Origin: a bacterium ADurb.Bin374
GTDB lineage: Bacteria; Riflebacteria; Ozemobacteria; Ozemobacterales; Ozemobacteraceae
NCBI GenBank assembly: GCA_002068715.1
Contig: MWAR01000084.1
Location: forward strand, 1-7,107
Length of the DNA: 7,107 bases
Reading direction: 5' to 3'
In this document: positions 1-6,303 of the stretch, one piece after another
How the letters are laid out: each line of letters opens with the position of its first letter
Position numbering within the stretch: the stretch's first letter is position 1
The notes under the pieces: generated by a model
What the model saw: the letters and a program-made list of their open reading frames with translations, nothing else
The model's database searches: none
What the model was told of the DNA's origin: nothing
Made by a program: the position numbers and the translations under genes

Positions 1-77
1 CCGCCACGAAGAGCAACGCCGAGTTCCTCGCCCTGATCAACCCGAATTACAAAGGTTCAGGGAAAAGCGGCAGCTGA
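1..77 (+). CDS. C-terminal end of an unidentified protein (5' truncated)
   Basis: The last 24 codons and the TGA stop (75-77) of a gene that begins left of the window; the reading frame is the one whose codons start at position 3. The tail reads roughly ATKSNAEFLALINPNYKG followed by a short Gly/Ser/Lys end. The frame is chosen because about 20 of 24 codons end in G or C, whereas the competing open frame (the one continuous with the next gene) shows no such bias. Its stop overlaps the ATG of the M23 peptidase gene (TGATG, 75-79), the usual sign of translational coupling within an operon. The tail has no membrane segment, which argues against it being the end of FtsX, a common neighbour of M23 proteins. 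A bactofilin is another possible neighbour, but nothing in the tail identifies it. I do not recognise the protein. Confidence 0.6.
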   Translation, partial: ATKSNAEFLALINPNYKGSGKSGS

Positions 78-763
78 TGCAGGAACCCGTCATCCGTCCC
101 CTGCCCGGCCACGTGCGGTATGCGCTGATCCTGGTCGCGTTCATCGGCCTTCAGATCCTGCCGCCAGATCCGGCCCTGTCGTCGTTCGAGGTGAAGGGAA
201 CGTTTTCGGTGACGCCGCTCTGGAGAACCGTCGTTTCCGAGCTTTTCCAAATGGCCCGCCGTCACGCCCCCACCCTGGAAGAAGTCATAGTCGCCTTCGC
301 CGGCGAAAATGACACCAAAAGCTATAGAATAGCGAGCGTTTCCAGTCGCCAGTATTCCGACTCGGATCTCTTCTGGCCGGTGAACGGGGATATCTCGTCC
401 GGCTTCGGCATGCGCAGACACCCGATCACCCGTCGTTCCTCCTTCCATACCGGCATCGACATCCGCTCGAAGAACGGCACGCCCATTATCTGTCCGATCG
501 ACGGGATCGTCGTTTCGGCCCGCCGCGCAGGTGCCATGGGCCGGGAAGTCCGTATCCAGAGCGACAATATGACGCTCGTGTTCGGCCACCTCTCGGCATA
601 CCGGTGCACGGTCGGCCAGCGGATCCGCGCGGGACAGCTTCTCGGTCTGGTCGGCAGTTCCGGTCGCACGACGGGGCCGCACCTGCATTTTGCCCTCAAG
701 AACAGCGGCCGCTGGGTCAACCCGCTGCCGTATCTGACGGCGCGACGCCTTGCCAGCCGTTGA
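77..763 (+). CDS. Membrane-anchored M23 family metallopeptidase (LytM-type)
   Basis: A 228-residue peptidase predicted to cut peptide bonds in peptidoglycan stem peptides or cross-bridges outside the inner membrane. One hydrophobic stretch (about residues 15-30) follows a basic N-terminus, so it is an uncleaved anchor or signal peptide. A spacer of about 70 residues leads to a complete LytM/M23 domain (about 98-222). All expected residues are present: zinc ligands H124 and D128 in HTGID, and H204 in PHLHF, plus catalytic H171 (GHLS) and H202. With the active site intact it should be an enzyme, unlike the degenerate EnvC/NlpD-type activators. The classic GFGMRRHPI lead-in and a GPHLHF ending are also visible. 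There is no coiled coil or LysM domain, so the protein is short for a family often carrying such targeting parts. ATG 77 overlaps the upstream stop; no strong ribosome site is seen, and the frame remains open upstream but with non-coding-like codon use. Confidence 0.93.
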   Translation: MQEPVIRPLPGHVRYALILVAFIGLQILPPDPALSSFEVKGTFSVTPLWRTVVSELFQMARRHAPTLEEVIVAFAGENDTKSYRIASVSSRQYSDSDLFWPVNGDISSGFGMRRHPITRRSSFHTGIDIRSKNGTPIICPIDGIVVSARRAGAMGREVRIQSDNMTLVFGHLSAYRCTVGQRIRAGQLLGLVGSSGRTTGPHLHFALKNSGRWVNPLPYLTARRLASR

Positions 764-788
764 GAAGACTGGTTCGGGGCGAATCGGC

Positions 789-1940
789 ATGATCGGCTCT
801 CGAACGGATCCGTCTGAACTGCGCCATCCGCGCGCCGCCGGCCCGCTTCCTGTCTCGTGCGGGTCGGGCACGAAAAGCCTCGCGTTTCTGTTCCTCTTTT
901 TTGCCGCGTGTTGCAGCGCCGGTGCCGCCGGACCGGTTCACCCCACCGACCCACGCGGGATCCACGATGCGCCGGAGGTTTCCGAAAACGCCCTCGCGGC
1001 GTATGAGGAAGGGTATCGCCAGTATCGCGCCGGGCGCTTCGACGACGCGATGCACAGTTTCCAGGAGGCTCTCAAGCGTGAGCCGAACCTCATGAAGGCC
1101 CATTACTGGCTCGGCAAGCTGTACCGGGAAATGGGCAGGCTGCGCGAGGCCGACTTTCACTGGGAAGAAGTGCTGAGACTTCAGAAGCTCGTCCGCGAGC
1201 GGCGCGAGGCGCTGAGCGTCCAGACGAACGAGTATCCGGCGCTCAGTCAGCTGAAACAGACCCGCAGGCGCCAGGAAGAAGCCGAAGAGGCATTCCAGGA
1301 AGGAAAGCACCTCCTCAAGGAAGGCCACTGGGAAGGCGCGGTCGCCTGCATCAAGAAGGCGGTCGGACTGTATCCGGCACATATCGATTATCAGAAACTC
1401 CTCGCACGTCTCCTGTGGGACCGCAACGACCGCCAGGGCAGTGCGAAAGCCTACGTCGAGATGCTAGATCTGCATCGGGACGTCGACCGTGACCTCATCG
1501 ACGAAGCGACCGATCGGCTCGTGAAGGCAGGATGGCACAAGGAGGCCGCCCGCCTCCTGCGCGAAGCCACACGAAGGCTCGCCGGCGATGTCGTGCTCCA
1601 GCAACGCCTTTCCTCCATCGAGGACCGCGGCGATGCGAAGCCGGTCTCGTCCGGCTCCGTCATCGACCGGTCGCGCGGGCTGGTGATTCTCGATATCGGA
1701 CTTGAGTCCGGCCTGACACTTGCCGATGAGTATACATTGAAGCTGCATTCGTTCCGGCCCGGCGAGTCGATTCTCGACCCGAAAACCGGCCGGGTCATCG
1801 GTCGGCACCCCGACACGGTGACGGCGGATCTGCTGGTGACCAAGGTGTTCGCACGGTCGTGCTGGGCACTGATCCGCCAGGACCACGGAAGCGGCGTGAA
1901 AGCGGGTGATTTGATTGAAGTCCAAAGCGGCGAGCGGTGA
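789..1940 (+). CDS. TPR-repeat exported protein with FlgT-C-like C-terminal domain
   Basis: A 383-residue protein of unknown function. I start it at ATG 789, 25 bases after the M23 stop, with GGGGC as a weak ribosome site; an in-frame TTG at 750 would overlap the previous gene and add 13 residues of no evident value. A hydrophobic stretch (about 31-42, SLAFLFLFFAACC) looks like a signal peptide. The FAAC/C position could be a poor lipobox, so a lipoprotein is possible. At least two tetratricopeptide repeats follow (about 68-101 and 102-135), then a charged helical linker (about 136-165), another TPR-like pair (about 167-200 and onward) and a last helical pair. Residues about 297-378 form a beta-rich module (GLVILDIG, ILDPKTGRVIG, AGDLIEV) that resembles the C-terminal domain of flagellar protein FlgT and related SH3-like modules. 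TPRs suggest a protein-binding scaffold; a role at the cell wall is inferred only from its neighbours. Confidence 0.82.
   Translation: MIGSRTDPSELRHPRAAGPLPVSCGSGTKSLAFLFLFFAACCSAGAAGPVHPTDPRGIHDAPEVSENALAAYEEGYRQYRAGRFDDAMHSFQEALKREPNLMKAHYWLGKLYREMGRLREADFHWEEVLRLQKLVRERREALSVQTNEYPALSQLKQTRRRQEEAEEAFQEGKHLLKEGHWEGAVACIKKAVGLYPAHIDYQKLLARLLWDRNDRQGSAKAYVEMLDLHRDVDRDLIDEATDRLVKAGWHKEAARLLREATRRLAGDVVLQQRLSSIEDRGDAKPVSSGSVIDRSRGLVILDIGLESGLTLADEYTLKLHSFRPGESILDPKTGRVIGRHPDTVTADLLVTKVFARSCWALIRQDHGSGVKAGDLIEVQSGER
1904..1909 (+). promoter_or_regulatory. Ribosome binding site deciding the SmpB TTG start
   Basis: GGGTGA lies five bases before TTG 1915, inside the 3' end of the TPR gene. It supports the TTG as the SmpB start, since no ATG or GTG occurs in this frame before the conserved KLIAANK block. 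Confidence 0.5.
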
Positions 1941-2394
1941 CGGCACAAAGCTCATAGCGGCAAACAAGCACGCGTTCCACGAGTATTTCATTCTCGACAA
2001 GCTTGAAGTGGGGATCTCCCTCGTCGGCTCGGAGCTCCGCCCGTGCCGGGAAGGTCGGGTCAACCTCAAGGACGGATATGCCGAGGCCGAGAACGGCCAG
2101 TTGTGGCTGAACGAGGTCCACATCGGCTCGAACCCCTTCTCGAACAGACTCGATCATGCCCCATTGCGACGCAGGCGGCTCCTGGCACACAAGCGCGAGA
2201 TTCTGAAGCTTCAGCAGAAGCTGAAGGTCACCGGACACACCCTCATTCCGCTCCGGATGTATTTCAAGAGCGGCAAAGTCAAGGTCGAGCTGGGCCTGGC
2301 CAAAGGCAAAGCCCAGTATGACAAGCGGGAAACGATCGCGAAAAAGGATCTCAAGCGCGAGCTCGACCGCGAGATGAGCGAGAGAAGGCGATGA
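1915..2394 (+). CDS. smpB: SsrA-binding protein SmpB
   Basis: SmpB binds the tRNA-like part of tmRNA and brings it to stalled ribosomes, where the unfinished protein is tagged and released (trans-translation, cytoplasm). The 159 residues match the family over the whole length: KLIAANKHAFHEYF at the start, LVGSELRPCREGRVNLKDGYA (GTE/S-LR-G-VNLKD motif), DHAPLRRRRLLAHKREI, then YFKSGKVKVELGLAKGKAQYDKRE-type signature near residues 118-141 and a basic helical tail ending in arginines. Usual length is about 150-165 residues. The start is TTG 1915, overlapping the TPR gene by 26 bases in another frame; the resulting N-terminus has the expected short distance to the conserved KLIA block. The stop (2392-2394) overlaps the amidase start, so translation of the three genes is probably coupled. 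The tmRNA gene ssrA is not in this window. Confidence 0.97.
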   Translation: MKSKAASGDGTKLIAANKHAFHEYFILDKLEVGISLVGSELRPCREGRVNLKDGYAEAENGQLWLNEVHIGSNPFSNRLDHAPLRRRRLLAHKREILKLQQKLKVTGHTLIPLRMYFKSGKVKVELGLAKGKAQYDKRETIAKKDLKRELDREMSERRR

Positions 2395-4184
2395 TGTCGA
2401 ACCGTTTCCGGCGCTCCTGGCGCCATACTCTTGCCGCCGGTGCGGCGGTCGTCCTGTTCATGGCCGGGCCCTCGTTCGCCCAGGAAAGCGAGCGCTCGAA
2501 GGGCTATATCAACGCCCGCGAGTTCGCCGAATCGCAGGGAATCGCGTATCAGTGGTTTCCCATGCAGAAAACCCTCGTATTGACACGGGGTGGCCGGACG
2601 ATGCGCCTGACGGTGGGCAGAACAGATGCGCTGGTCAACGAACAGCCATTCGTCCTTCCCTCGCCGCCGATCCTGGAGAACGGCCAGGTGATAGTTCCCG
2701 CGCGATCGATCATCAATGCGTTCGCTTCCCAGCAGGTGTCTCAGAAACCTCTCTTGTCGAAACCACCGCAGGTGAAGATCGAAAGCCCCGAGGAAACGAC
2801 GGAAGAGGAGTCGGACGAACTCGGCCCGGACACCCCCGCCGACGAAGAGTCAGAAAGCCAGACCACGCCCGTCCAGCAACCGGCGCCACAGCAGCCCCCA
2901 GCCCCGAAACCCCCGGCCATCCTGGTGCCCGAGCCGGGAGAGGAACCAACCGTCGAGGAGGAGAAAGTATCCACTCTCGTCACGGTCCGCCACTCGGTTC
3001 GTGAAGATCAAACCCGCGTCGTGCTCGAGTTCGACGGCCCGATGAGCTATACGAGCGAGAATCTGGGAAAAGGCAAGCTCAAGCTCCGCATCAACGGCTG
3101 CAAGAACATCATTCCCACGAAACGTTCGAATCCAGCAGGCCGCGATCTGAAAAGCGTCACCTTCCACGCCGGCCCCGACCGGAAAGGCCTTGTCGTGAAT
3201 TTCGACGCCGTTTCCGGGGAAGTCCCTCCTCTCATCGAAACGGTTGCCAATCCGTACCGGATCGTGCTGTCCTTCAAGGCGCCTCCTGAGGTCCTGGCCT
3301 CCGCAACCCAGAAACTTGCAGCGGCAAGCGCCACGGCAGAGGTGAAATCGAAACCAGCGTCGGAACCGGCTGCCATTTCGGCGTCCGCATCCGGACAGAT
3401 AGCGGCGGCTCCGGCGAAACCCCAGGAACCCGCCAAAGCCGAACAACCCGGGACGCCGGAACCAGCTCAGGCAGAGCCTCCTGCCCGCGAACCGGCGAAG
3501 AACCTCAAGTTCGATGTTCCCCTCGAGACGCTGACCCGAACGGTGTTCACCGGGAGAGCGATCGTCATCGATCCGGGCCACGGCGGCTCGGACCCGGGGG
3601 TCACGGCGAACGGGCTCTCCCCGGAGAAAGAGATCACCCTTTCCATCGCGGCGAAGCTCAGGCAGACGCTTCGCCAGATGGGCTTCAACGCGTATATCCT
3701 GCGCTCACAGGATACGACGATGTCGCCTGCCGACAGGCTTGCCGCGGCAAACAAGGCAGGTGGCGACCTGGTCGTTTCCATCCATGTCGGTGGCTCCTCG
3801 GATGAATCGATCGAGGGAACAGCCTGTTTCAGCTACGACAGCGGCGGCATCACATTCGAAGGGGAGTCCGGTGGAAGAATTTCTCCCCATAATGTCTACG
3901 GTGACTGGTCGAAGGCGACGCGATTCGATCTTGCGCGTTTCCTGTCGGGAAAAATACGCGACCGGCTCGTTCAGCATCTCTCGGCGCGTGATCGGGGCGT
4001 CAGGCCCCTCCCCCTCCTCCCTCTCAGGTTCATGGTTTACCCCGCCGTCCTGGTGGAGGTGGGAATGCTCTCGAATCCGACAGAGGGACCGAAGCTCAGC
4101 ACCACCGCCTATCAGGAAGCCGCAGCTCGTTCCATCGCAAATGGAATCGTCGATTTTTTCAACAGCATCAAGCTGAATCCGTAA
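2391..4184 (+). CDS. N-acetylmuramoyl-L-alanine amidase (AmiC/Amidase_3 type) with AMIN and CuAO-like N-terminal domains
   Basis: An exported zinc amidase that splits the bond between N-acetylmuramic acid and the stem peptide, usually needed for daughter-cell separation. The 597 residues read: signal peptide (1-30, likely cut after PSFA); copper-amine-oxidase-like N-terminal domain (about 38-112, GYINAREFA...IVPARSIINAFA); an acidic then Pro/Gln-rich linker (about 131-190); AMIN domain (about 192-298), which in AmiC places the enzyme at the septum; an Ala/Pro/Lys linker (about 299-372); Amidase_3 catalytic domain (about 388-592). Predicted zinc ligands are H397 (DPGHGG), E412 (PEKE) and H465 (SIH), with catalytic E556 (VEVGMLSN); all are present. 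The residue two after H465 is Gly where Asn is common (SIHAN). Two adjacent ATGs exist; GAAGG at 2384-2388 is better spaced for the second (2394), giving a protein one residue shorter. Confidence 0.95.
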   Translation: MMSNRFRRSWRHTLAAGAAVVLFMAGPSFAQESERSKGYINAREFAESQGIAYQWFPMQKTLVLTRGGRTMRLTVGRTDALVNEQPFVLPSPPILENGQVIVPARSIINAFASQQVSQKPLLSKPPQVKIESPEETTEEESDELGPDTPADEESESQTTPVQQPAPQQPPAPKPPAILVPEPGEEPTVEEEKVSTLVTVRHSVREDQTRVVLEFDGPMSYTSENLGKGKLKLRINGCKNIIPTKRSNPAGRDLKSVTFHAGPDRKGLVVNFDAVSGEVPPLIETVANPYRIVLSFKAPPEVLASATQKLAAASATAEVKSKPASEPAAISASASGQIAAAPAKPQEPAKAEQPGTPEPAQAEPPAREPAKNLKFDVPLETLTRTVFTGRAIVIDPGHGGSDPGVTANGLSPEKEITLSIAAKLRQTLRQMGFNAYILRSQDTTMSPADRLAAANKAGGDLVVSIHVGGSSDESIEGTACFSYDSGGITFEGESGGRISPHNVYGDWSKATRFDLARFLSGKIRDRLVQHLSARDRGVRPLPLLPLRFMVYPAVLVEVGMLSNPTEGPKLSTTAYQEAAARSIANGIVDFFNSIKLNP

Positions 4185-4197
4185 GCGGAGGCCGTAA

Positions 4198-4860
4198 ATG
4201 CAGCCAGTCATCAAAAAGCGTCAGCGGCATCAGCCGGAGAATTTTCTCTTCATTCTGATGGGTTTGATTCTCATGGGGCTTCTGATCTCAGGGTATTTCC
4301 TGTTTGTCGACAAAGTTCTCCCCAGCCTGACCGGAACCTCCGGGAGTTCAGACTCCTCTCAAACGGCCTCCAGGTCAGGTTCGGATGGCTCTTCAGCGGG
4401 AAGTTCCGAAACGATCATCCCCGAAGGGGAAGGAATGGCCGTGACGCTGTATTTCGGGGCACGCGGCGGAGAGCACCTCGTCAGAGAAGTTCGGAGAATT
4501 CCCGAGCAGAAGATGCTCCTGAGCCAAGCCACGGAACTGGTCAAAGAACTCATCAAGGGCCCGTTTTCTCAGGGCTCGCGTGCGTTGATTCCCGGGGGCA
4601 CCCAGCTTCGCTCGCTCTTCTACAGCCAGGGCACCTTTTACGTCGATTTTTCAAAGGAATTCGCTGACATACATCCCGGTGGTGCAATAGAAGAGACATT
4701 GTCGCTGTACTCCGTCGTCAACACCCTCACGGAGCTCGATCGGAAAGCGCGGGTCAGATTCCTCATCAACGGTCTGGAACAGGAAACGCTGAAAGGCCAT
4801 GCAGGCCTGAAGAACGCGTTTTCGAGATACGAGCAGCTTCTGCTCTCTCCCGGAACATGA
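4198..4860 (+). CDS. Membrane-anchored GerMN domain protein
   Basis: A 220-residue protein with a short basic cytoplasmic N-terminus, one transmembrane helix (about 15-36), a Ser/Gly/Thr linker (about 44-70) and a single GerMN domain (about 80-200). Family marks include VKELIKGP (115-122), IPGGT (131-135), FYVDFSKEF (147-155), the GGAIEE stretch (161-166), VVNTLTEL (173-180) and VRFLINGLE (186-194). GerMN domains occur in the spore germination protein GerM and in many non-sporulating envelope proteins; the domain is thought to bind rather than cut, and its ligand is not settled. A strong ribosome site, GGAGG (4187-4191), lies six bases before ATG 4198, and only 13 bases separate it from the amidase stop. 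The pairing of an Amidase_3 gene with a GerMN gene is also familiar from Firmicutes, which suggests that the two act together on peptidoglycan. It is the last gene of the left-hand row. Confidence 0.92.
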   Translation: MQPVIKKRQRHQPENFLFILMGLILMGLLISGYFLFVDKVLPSLTGTSGSSDSSQTASRSGSDGSSAGSSETIIPEGEGMAVTLYFGARGGEHLVREVRRIPEQKMLLSQATELVKELIKGPFSQGSRALIPGGTQLRSLFYSQGTFYVDFSKEFADIHPGGAIEETLSLYSVVNTLTELDRKARVRFLINGLEQETLKGHAGLKNAFSRYEQLLLSPGT

Positions 4861-4872
4861 GCCCCGACCATC

Positions 4873-4903
4873 AAAAAGCCCCGGCTTCGAAAAAAGCCGG
4901 GGC
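4873..4903 (-). terminator. Rho-independent terminator of the pilin gene (minus strand)
   Basis: A perfect 10-bp stem (4878-4887 paired with 4894-4903, GCCCCGGCTT/AAGCCGGGGC) encloses a six-base loop. The five A's at 4873-4877 become a T-tract right after the stem when read on the minus strand, so it terminates leftward transcription from the pilin gene, whose stop is 24 bases away. Read rightward, the stem is followed by CATGTCG without a T-run, so it would be a poor terminator for the GerMN operon, though the stem could still protect that mRNA's 3' end. Confidence 0.85.
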
Positions 4904-4926
4904 CATGTCGAGCGGCAGCAGCGGAA

Positions 4927-5271
4927 TCACCCACCGTAGGTGGAACTCGCGCATTTGTGATACGGCCAGCACTGAACTTTCTTTTCATCTCCCGTTCCGG
5001 GGACCCATTGATATTGTCCACCTTGAGGGCAGGCAGGGAGGGACTGTCCAACGAGAAGGGGCTTCAGGTCATTGATGGTGCCAGGGTATTCCCCGCGTTC
5101 GGTGTTGTACAACTCGGTCATGCGGGAGAGGAGGGATGAGTTTTCCCAGCATTTGTTCTGCCGGGCCCTCTCGCGAACTCTATTGAAGTGAGGGAGAGCC
5201 ATGGCCGCCAGAACACCGATGATCGCGATGACAATCATAAGCTCGATGAGCGTGAAGCCTTTTCTTTTCAT
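4927..5271 (-). CDS. Type IV pilin-like / type II secretion pseudopilin with CPxGGxY motif
   Basis: A 114-residue prepilin. The start [11 protein letters not shown] is a textbook class III signal: prepilin peptidase would cut after G5 and methylate F6, and the conserved glutamate is E10 (position 5 of the mature protein). The hydrophobic helix runs about 6-27 ([15 protein letters not shown]). The small globular part has the layout Y55..ERGEYP...[12 protein letters not shown]...VQCWPYHKC with cysteines at 41, 81, 101 and 107; C81 and C101 are the likely disulphide, by analogy with related pseudopilins having CPxGGxY and a following C-x-x-H. AGGAG at 5281-5285 sits nine bases before the ATG. 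It is a lone gene facing the left-hand operon, with its own promoter and terminator. Whether it forms a pilus, a secretion pseudopilus or a DNA-uptake fibre cannot be told; no assembly ATPase or peptidase is present here. Confidence 0.93.
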   Translation of the reverse strand: MKRKGFTLIELMIVIAIIGVLAAMALPHFNRVRERARQNKCWENSSLLSRMTELYNTERGEYPGTINDLKPLLVGQSLPACPQGGQYQWVPGTGDEKKVQCWPYHKCASSTYGG

Positions 5272-5291
5272 AGATATTTTCTCCTAACCCA

Positions 5292-5319
5292 AGTATACTT
5301 CTTCCAGAGAGATTTGCAA
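5292..5319 (-). promoter_or_regulatory. Sigma70-like promoter of the pilin gene
   Basis: On the minus strand TTGCAA (5319-5314) is followed after 16 bases by TATACT (5297-5292), giving four of six and five of six matches to the consensus boxes. Transcription would begin near 5285, leaving a very short leader that starts at or just before the AGGAG ribosome site. The -10 box lies within the perfect palindrome AAGTATACTT (5291-5300), so the same bases can also be read as a -10 box rightward. Confidence 0.55.
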
Positions 5320-5351
5320 GAAAACAATCACCGGGGAGCTTTGTTGCAAAT
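5312..5351. repeat. Inverted repeat ATTTGCAA-N24-TTGCAAAT in the divergent region
   Basis: ATTTGCAA (5312-5319) and TTGCAAAT (5344-5351) are exact reverse complements. Each holds the palindrome TTGCAA, and the two centres are 30 bases apart, roughly three helical turns. The left arm overlaps the pilin -35 box and the right arm is a candidate -35 box for the lipoprotein gene, so the pair could be an operator for a regulator of both genes. Equally it may just reflect two similar -35 boxes. No regulator gene lies nearby to support the operator reading. Confidence 0.35.
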
Positions 5352-5372
5352 GGCCCAGAGGATACATATAAT
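5344..5372 (+). promoter_or_regulatory. Candidate promoter at the lipoprotein start codon
   Basis: TTGCAA (5344-5349), a 17-base spacer and a perfect TATAAT (5367-5372) form a strong-looking sigma70 promoter, but the -10 box overlaps ATG 5371. Transcription would start near 5379-5380, at the in-frame ATG 5380, giving a leaderless mRNA for a protein three residues shorter. The good ribosome site GAGGA at 5358-5362 argues for an upstream promoter and ATG 5371 instead, so only one of the two readings can dominate. Confidence 0.3.
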
Positions 5373-6282
5373 GAAATTCATGAACCGGCTGACTCCGCTC
5401 GTGGTATCACTTCTCGCACTGGGTTTGATGACTGGCTGCGTCCCCGACAAGTATGGTTTCTCAGAGGAATTCGGGAAACCCGGCTCAGGGAGAGGAGAAT
5501 ACCTCAGCCCAACCGACATGGATCTCACCCCTGACGGCGATCTGGTGATTTCCGATTCCGGGAACAACAGAATCCAGGTCGTATCTCCGAAGAACGGTGC
5601 CTATAAACTGGCGTTCGGTGAGTATGGCACGAGCGGGTACAAAATGTCCGGCACCGCCGGCTGCGGTGTGAATCCCCTGACCGGCGAGGTCTGGGTATGC
5701 GACATGAGAGGGAACAAGCTGGTGAAGTTTTCGAAAACAGGCGCCCCTCTCCTCAAGGTCGATAAAAAGATGAAGTTGCCAATCGACGTTGCCGTCGACG
5801 GGCAGGGGAATATTTACGTCCTGATGTCGAAACAGGCAGATATCGTCAAGTTTGACGGATTCGGAAGCCACATCGGGAATATCGGGGGCACAGGCAAGAC
5901 GGCTCTCGTGTTTCCCACATCCATCACTGCCAGAGAAGACGCATTGTATGTGACCGATTACGGCGGCAAGCGTATCCTCAAAATGAGTTTCACTGGAGAA
6001 CTCATCAAGGAATACACGAAGAAGGGCGAGTATGAAGAGCTGAAGGGACCTTCCAACATCTTCATCGACTCTCGGGGCAATCTTCTCGTTCTCGATATGG
6101 GTGAGGTTCCGATCGCCATTCTTGCTCCCGACGGACAGCTTCTGTCGAAGATCGGAGAGTTCGGCAACGAGAAAGGGCAGTTTTTGTATCCCCGCGGAAT
6201 CGTCTCCACATCGAATGGTGAGATTCTTGTGCTCGACAACAGCCGCAACTGCATTCTGACATTTAAAAATGCAGCCAAATAA
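5371..6282 (+). CDS. NHL-repeat beta-propeller lipoprotein
   Basis: A 303-residue predicted lipoprotein of unknown function. The signal ends in LMTGC with C23 as the lipidated residue; methionine at -3 of the lipobox is unusual but tolerated. ATG 5371 is preferred over in-frame upstream starts because GAGGA (5358-5362) lies eight bases before it and the signal peptide follows directly. The rest is a single propeller with about six NHL-type blades, near residues 45-83, 90-130, 134-171, 180-214, 225-262 and 272-299. Each has the pattern P-x-x-I/V, D-x-x-G-x-L/I-x-V-x-D, then a strand ending in F/L-x-x-G (for example GDLVISDSGNNRIQVV and GEILVLDNSRNCILTF). The first strand (FGKPGSGRGEY) echoes the last blade's FGNEKGQF, suggesting the ring closes with N- and C-terminal strands. 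Such propellers bind ligands or proteins and rarely act as enzymes. It sits 21 bases upstream of mltG, probably co-transcribed. Confidence 0.87.
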   Translation: MKFMNRLTPLVVSLLALGLMTGCVPDKYGFSEEFGKPGSGRGEYLSPTDMDLTPDGDLVISDSGNNRIQVVSPKNGAYKLAFGEYGTSGYKMSGTAGCGVNPLTGEVWVCDMRGNKLVKFSKTGAPLLKVDKKMKLPIDVAVDGQGNIYVLMSKQADIVKFDGFGSHIGNIGGTGKTALVFPTSITAREDALYVTDYGGKRILKMSFTGELIKEYTKKGEYEELKGPSNIFIDSRGNLLVLDMGEVPIAILAPDGQLLSKIGEFGNEKGQFLYPRGIVSTSNGEILVLDNSRNCILTFKNAAK

Positions 6283-6303
6283 CGAAACCGTCCGGCAGAG
6301 TAT

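Noticed and set aside
2..76. Upstream extension of the M23 reading frame to the window edge
   Set aside because: The frame is open, but its codons lack the G/C third-position bias seen in the competing frame, which ends at the TGATG overlap.
750..788. TTG 750 as start of the TPR protein
   Set aside because: It overlaps the M23 gene by 14 bases with no ribosome site and adds residues far from the signal peptide; kept only as an alternative.
47..871. Long minus-strand open frame (274 codons) across the M23 gene
   Set aside because: It mirrors a GC-rich gene with an intact M23 active site; the translation is Arg/Gly/Asp-rich without any recognisable domain.
3298..3506. Ala/Pro/Lys-rich coding stretch as a DNA repeat
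   Set aside because: There is no regular repeat unit in the DNA; it is a low-complexity protein linker between the AMIN and Amidase_3 domains.
2850..3581. Minus-strand open frame of 243 codons inside the amidase gene
   Set aside because: A shadow of the AMIN domain and Ala/Pro linker; low-complexity Arg/Gly composition and no motif.
5188..5370. Longer N-terminus for the NHL lipoprotein, starting at 5188
   Set aside because: It would overlap the pilin start antisense and put 61 residues before a clear lipoprotein signal peptide; ATG 5371 has its own ribosome site.
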